Origin: Clostridia bacterium
GTDB taxonomy: Bacteria; Bacillota; Clostridia; Oscillospirales; Acutalibacteraceae
Reading direction: 5' to 3'
DNA: 17,113 nucleotides
Assembly (NCBI GenBank): GCA_017381395.1
Contig: JAFOCH010000129.1
Span: 1 to 17,113 of the forward strand
The position numbers and the translations under genes were made by a program. Within the stretch, counting starts at the first letter, position 1. Every line of letters begins with the position of its first letter. The notes beneath the pieces were generated by a model. It ran no database searches. It was not told the origin of the DNA and saw nothing but the letters and a program-made list of their open reading frames with translations. Positions 8,001 through 14,719 of the stretch are shown here, one piece after another.

Positions 8001-8552
8001 ATAAAACGGCAGAGTGCGAGTAAATGAATATATCGACTTTACAATTTTTTTCAAATCATACAAATCGCCCTTGTCGCCGATAAACGAAATCAAATCATAA
8101 AAGGTTTTATCATCATTTTCGTAATATTCATTTATGACATAATTAAAGGCAGCCTCGCTCAAATCAAGCAGCTGATTGTCGGTGGAAAGAGAATAATCCG
8201 GCTTTATTCCAAGCTGCTGAAAATTTTCTTTAACGAGATTATTGCAAAAGGAGTCGATGGTACAAATGGAAGCTGATTCGAGTAAAATTTTCTGCTTTGC
8301 GGCTCTAAAATTAGTCTTATCCTTATTGATAACGTCCTGCAAAGCATCACCTATTCGCTTGCTCATTTCTGCAGCAGCAGCATTTGTAAAGGTAACGATG
8401 AGTAGCTGATTGATGTCGACGGGATTATTATTTAAAATTCTGTCAATTACCCTTTCGGTCAGTACAGCCGTTTTTCCCGACCCTGCCGCCGCCGAAACAA
8501 GTATATTACCTCGAGCTTCTATTGCTAAGGATTGTTCCTCAGTCGGCTTCAT
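5076..8552 (-). CDS. addA: ATP-dependent helicase/nuclease subunit A (AddA)
   Basis: AddA is the UvrD-like 3'-5' helicase and nuclease subunit of AddAB, which resects double-strand breaks and loads the recombination pathway, the Firmicute counterpart of RecBCD. It has 1158 residues (B. subtilis about 1230). Visible in order are the Q motif (EEQSLAIEA), Walker A AAAGSGKT with K27, motif II DEYQD at 392-396, FTVGDVKQCIYNFRKA (motif III), GNFRS (motif IV), IMSIHQSKGLQAPV (motif V region) and LLYVGLTRAQNRL with R841 (motif VI). The C-terminal PD-(D/E)XK nuclease has H998, D1089, D1102 and K1104 (IIDYKTDR). All catalytic residues appear intact. Its ATG comes one base after the addB TAG, and its GAGGTGA site (8565-8559) lies inside addB, so the two are translationally coupled. 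Confidence 0.96.
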   Translation of the reverse strand: MKPTEEQSLAIEARGNILVSAAAGSGKTAVLTERVIDRILNNNPVDINQLLIVTFTNAAAAEMSKRIGDALQDVINKDKTNFRAAKQKILLESASICTIDSFCNNLVKENFQQLGIKPDYSLSTDNQLLDLSEAAFNYVINEYYENDDKTFYDLISFIGDKGDLYDLKKIVKSIYSFTRTLPFYDEWLDSAVEMYNKFDFDSSEWKTTVAKECTDIATNALGEIDAIIMTFYSAEGIGKGLDNFYEFQTLFSEVKSKLAQGDWDSILELCKNFSVNNISFEKGFDKDIREFLKTKNAEYKEAVKSIISTLGTDKERTISLIQKSAVMVEKLVEITKKYTNAFIEIKKENGIFDFSDIEHFALNLLVNNENGEKKQTELAMNIASRYCDVFVDEYQDTNDLQNAIFDAVSDNGKNLFTVGDVKQCIYNFRKANPKNFLAKKESYPLYIKDADNPDKTKIIMKGNFRSSKKICDFVNYIFEKLMCKELGGMDYLDEDRLNPIGTFAPGDTDSVRIDIIDPQDSDQNDDVLQAEYIASYIKMSVGKELISDKGNLRPLEYSDFMILARSGKSYFDRYIDVFNQAGIPISTEVNTDYFKLNEIYIIWNLLKVINNPVKDVSMLAVALSPLFSISPDELFNVRKETTDIPLYSALMKKRESCKSIGYMLDKLSIYRRWSATMSVSQLISRIYDDCFLTCTVLTTENGETKKANLLHFIEIARNYEKNSLGGLTGFLRYIDAMSDDSGEYMRTFTIGGKDAVRIMSIHQSKGLQAPVCFVVNCSKIFECKENREKVAIHQQVGIGLFAFDERKRTKQTTIARECVELHLKSDVIAEEARLLYVGLTRAQNRLVLVGVKKNAMSDLMSFNEIKCATALGRKKSYLEWISDIVFSDVKLESFADNSTVVCNAYDSEFSVNIINASDIEIENIESDDKDERLVLDYDEINKRISYQYEYNDIINLNSKYSASGLSENVNLKDYYCTKRPSFLNVGGFSSSEKGTFMHRFMEKCDFDKATENMEEEIFRLVAGGVFTEKEAECIDREKIKAFFNGEIYDMIKSADKVLRESRFIYEMPASQIDETITSDERVTVQGVADCVLIKDGKLTIIDYKTDRIDDESKFIDKYYTQLKLYAMAMNNTYGYPVTDCFIYSFNLNRLIRLDLSII

Positions 8553-8553
8553 T

Positions 8554-11500
8554 CTATCTCACCTCGTTTCGTATAATTTCCATTGTATTCTTGTGCCTTT
8601 TTGCCATCGTTAAGTTAGTATCAGCGCTTAGGCACACCGCTCTATAATCGCAATATTTACAAGCCGCATTTGAATCAATATGCAAAGGATTGCGTGAAAT
8701 GTCGCCCTGCTTCATGCGTGTAGCTATTGACTGAACGACCAACACAATCTTCTTTTTAATATCGTCAAAATCGTCGCTACTGTACAGAGGACCCGCCTTA
8801 TATTCGCCATTCACTTTATATGAATAAGGAACAAATTTCATTTCGGCATCCCTTTCCATAGCTTCGGGAACGCGGTCCTCGATATTTATAAGCCCATTCA
8901 TTGTAAAGCTGAGCTTGTCCTCTTCGTCACTTGATTCAACGAAATCATTGTATTTGACCGGCATATAGAGTACGCCTGCCGGCTTTGCATTCTCGTCAGA
9001 TTTAGACTCGATATACGAGAATAGATAAAGAAGCATTTGCATATTCAGCCCGTACAGAATATCGGATAGCGAGAATATCTTTTTGCCCGTTTTATAGTCA
9101 ATGACTCTAATATACGCCTTGTCATCCTTTTTGAAAATGTCAACGCGGTCAATAGTGCCGATAATCATAACGTTTCCGTCATCAACAGGAATTTGGAGCG
9201 GTTTAACGTCATTTTCATTACCGATTTTTTCCTCAAAGGCAATCGGCTCAAACTTGCTCTGTGCAAATTCCTGACCGATATTTTTGATAACGTCGAGAAG
9301 CAACTTCTTTATTCTCTCGACTGTGAAAACAAATCTCTTTTCGTCAATATCGAATCCAGCAAAGTGCTGCGAAATGTATTCATTGGTATAAAAATCAATC
9401 TCGCTAATAATTTCATCATTGGTTAAATCTGAGATTCTTGAAACATATTTTTTAAGTATATTTTCGAGGACATGATGGGCAATTGTACCACGATTTCTAC
9501 TTGAAATTTCAGCTTTATCTAGCTTTTTCGCCTTCATATCATACAAGCAATAATACATGAACGGACATTTGCTAAACGTTTCCACCCTCGACGGAGAAAG
9601 ATACATATCACCCGATTTATACTTATTCGCGGTGACTGATGAAATATTTTCATCAATGCCATTGAGCATGGTGTCAAATGCATTATTTAAAATTTCGGCA
9701 TTATCTAAATCAAATTTTTCAAAGCTAAAATTATCGTCAAGTTTATCATAATTTTCTGCAATATATTCAATCAAAGAATCCTTTGACTCAAACCTATCCA
9801 TTCTGGAATCAGATTCATTATGAACAGTCAAATTTAACTTTTCTCTAATAAGATTAACAAAATCGGATGCTTCAACCTTAGCATGTGACGAATTAAAATC
9901 GTGGTAGGAAATAAATATTTTTTCACTTGCTGAACACACAGAGCTATAAATAACGTATCGTTCCTTTATAGCGTCCGATTCAATTCGGTCGTTTATTTTT
10001 ACATCACAATCCTTTAAGAGTCCGCGGTCGATAATTGATAATATTCCGTTGTTTGAGGGCGGCTTTGGCATTTCGCGATAATTTGCACCTATAATAAACA
10101 CAATCTTTGGATTACAAGGTCTGATACGATATGCATCGCCAATCATAACCTCGTCCAGACGTGATGGTATCGTGCCGATTGATTCGCATTTAAGCAGCAA
10201 CTCGTACGTATCAATCAGTTCACTTGGTTTAATATACTTTGATGAAACGGAAACGATTTTATCAAGAAGGTCGATTATCAAATCCCAACTCTTGTACTGT
10301 AAATCGGCAAGGAAATTATTACCCTCTGATTCCAGCGTTTCTGCGTATTCCTTGATTTTATCAGGAGCATTTGACTTTATTAAAAAGTTGTATAATGCTG
10401 TGCAAATTTCCTTCGTATCCTCGCCATCAACCGCTTTTTTTATCGGGTGTAAAAAGTCAACTGTGCTTTTTCTAAGTTGGTTGATTATAGCGAGTTTTTC
10501 ATAGTTCATTTGGGCATCAATGCCATCAGGATTTGCTGTCCATTCGCTGAACCAATCTCTCGGCTTTATGTTCCATACATACACATAATTTTCAAGCTCG
10601 GAAACGTCCTCAATTTTCATAAACGATAAAGGAGATTTGAGCAATGAAAAAATTACGTCCTGCGAAAATCCGCTTACAACTGCTTTTATTACATTGTCCA
10701 AATATGATGCGATCATAAGGTCAATGTTATCTGCTCGTTTATCAAGATAGCACGGGATACCATATCGGCTAAATGCCGAGTCAAAATACTGACGATATGT
10801 ATCAATATCACGTACAATTACAGTAATATCTCGATATCTGTAATTTTCTAAACGAACCAATTTTTTTATCGTTCTGGCGGCAAAATCAATCTCGTCATAT
10901 ATTGTTTCCGCCTTGCATATAGTAACGACATCATTTGTTTTGGTTAATGCATATTCCTCGTCACGCATAATATGTTCAACTGCGACAAGCGCATCATTTT
11001 TAAAACGCAGATAATCGGTGAATACTTCAGGAGCTGCCGTCCTTATGCCAAAGTTATCCGCAATTTTTTTAATCTCACGGATTTCCCTTTTGACATTAGA
11101 AAACAGTCCCGTACCTTCCTTTTCGTCATTCATCGAATCGGTACAGAAGGAAAAATGCACGTCATCAGCATCTCTGATAATATGCTCGATAATTCTGTAC
11201 TGTTGGGCTGTGAAGCCATCAAATGCATCAACGTAAACAGTTTTACCCTTAAAAAATCTATTATTAAACAGCGCCTCGTTTAATCTATCTAAGTCATCAT
11301 CCGAATCGAGATATTTTTCGCCCAGAATAGAAGTGTAAGCAGAATAGATCAATGCAACGTCATGAATTTTATTAGAAAAAGTCTTATTATTACTATTAGC
11401 AACGGCGTTATTGAGCAATGACGAATCAACGCCGCTTTGCTTTAATTCGGTAATAATTCCGAGCATTGACAGAATAAATTCAGCAGTCAGCTTTGTCTTG

Positions 11501-11823
11501 TTATAAACGAGCAACTCATCCTTGATTGAAACAAGCGCCTTTTTCATAACAACGGCTTTAATTCCATTATCCGCCCTTTTGCCGATAAATTCCTTTAAAT
11601 CGCCGCCAATATACTCAATCAGCTTTGTAAAACTAAGAACCTCCGCCTTATCAGCCGACGTCGCACCAAGCGATTTGAGCAAGGCTTTTTCCGATTCAAA
11701 GGTATATTGTTCAGGGGTAAGCAGAACAATGCCGCTTTTACCCTCTTTGACCTCGTTGACTATTCTATTTCTAACCGTTGACGTCTTACCTGTACCTGCT
11801 GTTCCAAGTATAAAATGCAGCAT
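8554..11823 (-). CDS. addB: ATP-dependent helicase/deoxyribonuclease subunit B (AddB)
   Basis: AddB is the partner of AddA; in the family its helicase-like core is thought to recognise Chi rather than unwind, and its nuclease cuts the other strand. The 1089-residue protein begins with a Walker A motif (GTAGTGKT, K13). The C-terminal nuclease carries D892 (GTIDRVDIF), D909 and K911 (VIDYKTGKK). The iron-sulfur cluster ligands of the family are all there: C753 (FSKCPFMYYC) and C1055, C1058, C1064 in the C-x2-C-x5-C pattern (CKYCDYRAVC). The ATG at 11823 has an AAAGGAG site at 11837-11831, seven bases away. No clear promoter is seen between it and the preceding hairpin, so it may be transcribed partly by read-through from the dap operon or from a promoter inside the upstream gene. 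Confidence 0.95.
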   Translation of the reverse strand: MLHFILGTAGTGKTSTVRNRIVNEVKEGKSGIVLLTPEQYTFESEKALLKSLGATSADKAEVLSFTKLIEYIGGDLKEFIGKRADNGIKAVVMKKALVSIKDELLVYNKTKLTAEFILSMLGIITELKQSGVDSSLLNNAVANSNNKTFSNKIHDVALIYSAYTSILGEKYLDSDDDLDRLNEALFNNRFFKGKTVYVDAFDGFTAQQYRIIEHIIRDADDVHFSFCTDSMNDEKEGTGLFSNVKREIREIKKIADNFGIRTAAPEVFTDYLRFKNDALVAVEHIMRDEEYALTKTNDVVTICKAETIYDEIDFAARTIKKLVRLENYRYRDITVIVRDIDTYRQYFDSAFSRYGIPCYLDKRADNIDLMIASYLDNVIKAVVSGFSQDVIFSLLKSPLSFMKIEDVSELENYVYVWNIKPRDWFSEWTANPDGIDAQMNYEKLAIINQLRKSTVDFLHPIKKAVDGEDTKEICTALYNFLIKSNAPDKIKEYAETLESEGNNFLADLQYKSWDLIIDLLDKIVSVSSKYIKPSELIDTYELLLKCESIGTIPSRLDEVMIGDAYRIRPCNPKIVFIIGANYREMPKPPSNNGILSIIDRGLLKDCDVKINDRIESDAIKERYVIYSSVCSASEKIFISYHDFNSSHAKVEASDFVNLIREKLNLTVHNESDSRMDRFESKDSLIEYIAENYDKLDDNFSFEKFDLDNAEILNNAFDTMLNGIDENISSVTANKYKSGDMYLSPSRVETFSKCPFMYYCLYDMKAKKLDKAEISSRNRGTIAHHVLENILKKYVSRISDLTNDEIISEIDFYTNEYISQHFAGFDIDEKRFVFTVERIKKLLLDVIKNIGQEFAQSKFEPIAFEEKIGNENDVKPLQIPVDDGNVMIIGTIDRVDIFKKDDKAYIRVIDYKTGKKIFSLSDILYGLNMQMLLYLFSYIESKSDENAKPAGVLYMPVKYNDFVESSDEEDKLSFTMNGLINIEDRVPEAMERDAEMKFVPYSYKVNGEYKAGPLYSSDDFDDIKKKIVLVVQSIATRMKQGDISRNPLHIDSNAACKYCDYRAVCLSADTNLTMAKRHKNTMEIIRNEVR

Positions 11824-11846
11824 TAAAAAACTCCTTTTTAGTCAAA

Positions 11847-11879
11847 ATTATCCGCCCAATATAAAATAGGACGGATAAT
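11847..11879 (-). terminator. Hairpin between the propeller-like gene and addB; weak terminator or attenuator
   Basis: On the minus strand an 11-bp stem (ATTATCCGTCC with GGGCGGATAAT) closes an 11-nt AT loop. One pair is G-U and would be a C-A mismatch in the opposite strand, so the structure favours minus-strand RNA. Only four T residues (counting into the stem end) follow before G, so termination would be weak. It begins seven bases after the stop of the upstream gene and ends just before the addB ribosome binding site, so partial read-through into addBA is plausible. Confidence 0.5.
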
Positions 11880-11885
11880 AATAAA

Positions 11886-12557
11886 TTAAATAAGATATAT
11901 ACCTGATTCTAAAAGCACCACTTCATAAGCTCCGCATTTGACATACTGATAGACGGGCTCATCAAATTGTGCATATTTTTCTACGACGTACGAATTTGTA
12001 TCGACCGATTCAATACACTTACCAGCCGAATTACATACAATAAGATTTCTTCCCTCGGCCCATAATCCACGCGGCTTTGAGAAAGCGTTGTCCTTTTGGC
12101 TACCGATTCTGAGCTCTTCACGCATGGTTAACGCATTGTATCGCAAAATGGTGTCGCCATCGGGAAAAGATACCCATATCGAATTATCAATACAAGCAAC
12201 ACTGGCAGGACCGCTATTGCGATATTTAAGCGTACCTTCCCACACAATATCCCCTTTTTTACTGAAAACAACCGCATCACCATTAGGATAAATGGCTATC
12301 ATGCGTCCGTCAGAAAGCATTGCACACTTATAATTTATAAAATCGGGGAAAATCTTTGAATAGTACAAAAAGTCACTACCAAATTTTGTTTCGAGGTATT
12401 CAGAACGGCGAATTTGAGAAACGGTATCGTCAGAAAAATTATACATCTTATATGATACAATATACTTGTCGTCAACCTGCTTTTCAGCGGCGACAAAGAC
12501 AATGTTTTGACCGCATGGCAGTATAGCCATTGCGCTTTTATCATATATCTTTTTCAT
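11886..12557 (-). CDS. Conserved-looking hypothetical protein, beta-propeller-like
   Basis: I do not recognise this 223-residue protein as a named family. It has no signal peptide or membrane segment and is probably cytoplasmic. The sequence alternates short beta strands with turn motifs of propeller type: ILPCGQNIVFVA, AMLSDGRMIAIYPNGDAVVF, ACIDNSIWVSFPDGDTILRY, and SKPRGLWAEGRNLIVCNSAG with CIESVD after it. The last resembles NHL/SMP-30-like blades. About four to five blade-like units are present, fewer than a full six- or seven-bladed ring, so it may be a partial or oligomeric propeller. A GGGAG site (12569-12565) seven bases before the ATG supports the start. It follows dapL by 21 bases and is the last gene of the dap operon. 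No catalytic residues can be assigned. Confidence 0.75.
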   Translation of the reverse strand: MKKIYDKSAMAILPCGQNIVFVAAEKQVDDKYIVSYKMYNFSDDTVSQIRRSEYLETKFGSDFLYYSKIFPDFINYKCAMLSDGRMIAIYPNGDAVVFSKKGDIVWEGTLKYRNSGPASVACIDNSIWVSFPDGDTILRYNALTMREELRIGSQKDNAFSKPRGLWAEGRNLIVCNSAGKCIESVDTNSYVVEKYAQFDEPVYQYVKCGAYEVVLLESGIYLI

Positions 12558-12578
12558 AAGATAACTCCCACTAAATAA

Positions 12579-13763
12579 TTATAATACCATCTTTTTAATG
12601 CGTTCCATTGCCTCAACAGTGTTTTCGTAATTACCGAAAGCGGTTAAACGGAAAAACTTTGATCCGTTCTTACCAAATCCTGCACCCGGGGTTCCTGCAA
12701 CATTAGCTTCTTCGAGCAATTTGTCAAAGAAATCCCACGAATCCATATCATTCGGGCACTTGAACCAAATGTACGGCGAGTTTTTACCTCCAGTGTACCA
12801 AATGCCCATTTCGTCAAAGGCATCAGCCATAACCTTAGCATTTCTCTTGTAATAATCAATCGATTCCTGAATCTGCTTTCTGCCCTCTTCGGTAAAGATT
12901 GCAGCGGCACCCGACTGAATAATATAAGCAACGCCATTGAACTTTGTCGTCTGGCGACGAAGCCAAAGCTTATTGAGCATTGTGTTATTAAAAACAAGCG
13001 ACTTCGGAACTACAGTATATCCGCAACGAGTTCCTGTGAATCCGGCAGTTTTTGAAAGTGAGCAAATCTCGATTGCACAGGTCTTTGCTCCTTCAATCTG
13101 ATAAATGCTACGCGGAAGTTCGGGATCACTAATAAATGCTTCATAAGCGGCATCAAATAAAATTACAGCACCTTTTTTATTAGCATAGTCAACCCATTGT
13201 TTGAGTTGATCCTTATTATAAACAGCGCCTGTAGGATTATTGGGTGAGCAGATATAGATTATATCTGCATCATATTTTTCATCAGGGAGGGGTAAAAATC
13301 CGTTTTCTTCATTTGCATCGGCAAAAATAATCTTTCTACCTGCCATGATGTTAGTGTCAACGTAAACGGGATAAACCGGATCGGTAACCAAAACGGTGTT
13401 GTCAACCGAGAAAATATCGAGAATGTTTGCAATGTCACTCTTTGCTCCGTCGCTGACAAAAATTTCGTCAGTTTCAAGCTCAACTCCAAAGGATGAATAG
13501 TATGCCTTTAACGAGTTACGAACAAAATCGTATCCCTGCTCTGGTCCATATCCCTTGAATGTAGCTGAATCGGCCATTTCGTCAACGGCCTTGTGCATAT
13601 TATCGATAACCGCCTTGCAAAGAGGACGAGTTACGTCACCAATACCCATACGAATAATTTTTTTATCCGGATTCTTTTGTGAGTATTCAGCAATCTTTCT
13701 ACCTACTGTTGAAAAAAGATAACTTTCTTCGAGATTTTTATAATTTTCGTTAATTTTAAGCAT
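12579..13763 (-). CDS. dapL: LL-diaminopimelate aminotransferase
   Basis: DapL converts tetrahydrodipicolinate and glutamate to LL-diaminopimelate and 2-oxoglutarate in one step, bypassing the acylated intermediates of the DapD/E route. It is a class I/II PLP-dependent aminotransferase of 394 residues. Family marks include the start MLKINENYKNLEESYLF, RMGIGDVTRPL, KGYGPEQGYDFVR, SPNNPTG at 173-179 and the PLP-binding lysine K238 in ICSLSKTAGFTGTRCGY. The frame is open to an upstream ATG at 13802, but the ATG at 13763 matches the family start and has an AAGGAG site (13779-13774) ten bases away. It overlaps the dapF stop by eight bases, so the two are translationally coupled. Its product is the substrate of DapF. 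Confidence 0.94.
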   Translation of the reverse strand: MLKINENYKNLEESYLFSTVGRKIAEYSQKNPDKKIIRMGIGDVTRPLCKAVIDNMHKAVDEMADSATFKGYGPEQGYDFVRNSLKAYYSSFGVELETDEIFVSDGAKSDIANILDIFSVDNTVLVTDPVYPVYVDTNIMAGRKIIFADANEENGFLPLPDEKYDADIIYICSPNNPTGAVYNKDQLKQWVDYANKKGAVILFDAAYEAFISDPELPRSIYQIEGAKTCAIEICSLSKTAGFTGTRCGYTVVPKSLVFNNTMLNKLWLRRQTTKFNGVAYIIQSGAAAIFTEEGRKQIQESIDYYKRNAKVMADAFDEMGIWYTGGKNSPYIWFKCPNDMDSWDFFDKLLEEANVAGTPGAGFGKNGSKFFRLTAFGNYENTVEAMERIKKMVL

Positions 13764-14610
13764 ATATATCAAACTCCTTATTTGTTTCGCCTTCAAATAC
13801 AAAGGTCGCGGGGCCGCTCATAAATACGGTACCTTCGTCCATATAGTTTATAACCAGGTCACCACCACGCAATTTGATTGTAACGTCGGTGTTGTAATCA
13901 CAAATACCTTTTAACACGGCAGCAACACATACTGCACTAGCGCCTGTGCCACATGCCCAGGTTTCGCCGCTTCCTCTCTCCCATACGCGCATTTTAAGCA
14001 CGTTTTTGTCAATAACTTCGACAAATTCTGTATTAACACGCTCGGGGAAAATCGGATCGTTTTCGTATTTGGGTCCAATTTTTTCGAGATCCAGGTCATC
14101 AATATTTTCGGTAAAAATTACACAATGGGGATTACCCATCGAAACACATGTAATCTCATGCTTGTTTCCGCCGACGATAACCTCTCTGTCTACTACATTT
14201 TCTCCATCAAGTAAAACGGGAATTTCAGCAGGATTTAATATTGCCTTTCCCATATCTACCTTTACTGATTTAACCTCTCCATTCTCGACCTGAAGCTGAA
14301 GCTTTTTTATTCCGCCAAGTGTTTCGAGTGTAAATTCAGTTTTATCTGTTAAGCCCTTTTCAAATACGTATTTTCCAATACAACGGGTTGCGTTACCGCA
14401 CATTTTACCTTCGCTACCATCAGCATTAAACATTCTCATTCTGAAATCGGCAACATCCGAGCGCATAATCATAACAATTCCGTCGCCGCCAACGCCAAAA
14501 TGACGATCGCTCAAAGCAATTGAAAGCCCATTCGGGTCACTAATATCGGTATCGAGGCAATTAAAATAGATATAGTCATTACCTATACCATGCATTTTTG
14601 TAAATTTCAT
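13756..14610 (-). CDS. dapF: Diaminopimelate epimerase
   Basis: DapF interconverts LL- and meso-diaminopimelate, the step before lysine and the peptidoglycan cross-link residue. The enzyme is PLP-independent and uses two cysteines as acid and base. Both are present: C71 in GSEGKMCGNATRCIG and C220 in GSGETWACGTGASAVC. The N-terminal MKFTKMHGIGNDYIYF, the GVGGDGIVMI stretch at 39-48 and MGNPHCVIF are also typical, and the length of 284 residues is normal. A GGAG site (14622-14619) lies eight bases before the ATG. It is the first gene of the dapF-dapL-hypothetical operon, driven by the promoter at 14668-14640. With DapL it completes the aminotransferase variant of diaminopimelate synthesis. Confidence 0.96.
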   Translation of the reverse strand: MKFTKMHGIGNDYIYFNCLDTDISDPNGLSIALSDRHFGVGGDGIVMIMRSDVADFRMRMFNADGSEGKMCGNATRCIGKYVFEKGLTDKTEFTLETLGGIKKLQLQVENGEVKSVKVDMGKAILNPAEIPVLLDGENVVDREVIVGGNKHEITCVSMGNPHCVIFTENIDDLDLEKIGPKYENDPIFPERVNTEFVEVIDKNVLKMRVWERGSGETWACGTGASAVCVAAVLKGICDYNTDVTIKLRGGDLVINYMDEGTVFMSGPATFVFEGETNKEFDIYA

Positions 14611-14639
14611 ATCTTTTGCTCCAAATAATTATTTATATA

Positions 14640-14668
14640 ATTATAATATAACTCTATTATAATATCAA
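14640..14668 (-). promoter_or_regulatory. Sigma-A type promoter of the dapF-dapL operon
   Basis: On the minus strand TTGATA (14668-14663) and a perfect TATAAT (14645-14640) are separated by exactly 17 bp. Transcription should start near 14633, leaving a leader of only about 23 bases before the dapF ATG. That is too short for a lysine riboswitch, so lysine control at this promoter, if any, would need a protein regulator. Confidence 0.85.
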
Positions 14669-14680
14669 GTCGACAAAAAC

Positions 14681-14712
14681 AAAAAATCGCAGTTTTTACA
14701 CTGCGATTTTTT
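14681..14712 (-). terminator. Terminator after the dockerin gene, symmetrical in both directions
   Basis: A 7-bp core (TCGCAGT with ACTGCGA, arms 14687-14693 and 14700-14706) is extended by A-T pairs to a 13-bp stem with a 6-nt loop. Runs of six A and seven T flank the core, so it reads as a rho-independent terminator on either strand. It sits seven bases after the stop codon of the secreted dockerin protein and just before the dapF promoter, insulating the two units. Confidence 0.88.
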
Positions 14713-14719
14713 TATTTAA

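Noticed and set aside
13764..13802. Upstream ATG extension of dapL by 13 codons
   Set aside because: It lacks a ribosome site at a usable distance, would deepen the overlap with dapF, and adds residues absent from the family start.
14611..14680. Lysine riboswitch ahead of dapF
   Set aside because: The leader downstream of the strong promoter is only about 23 bases and contains no structured element.
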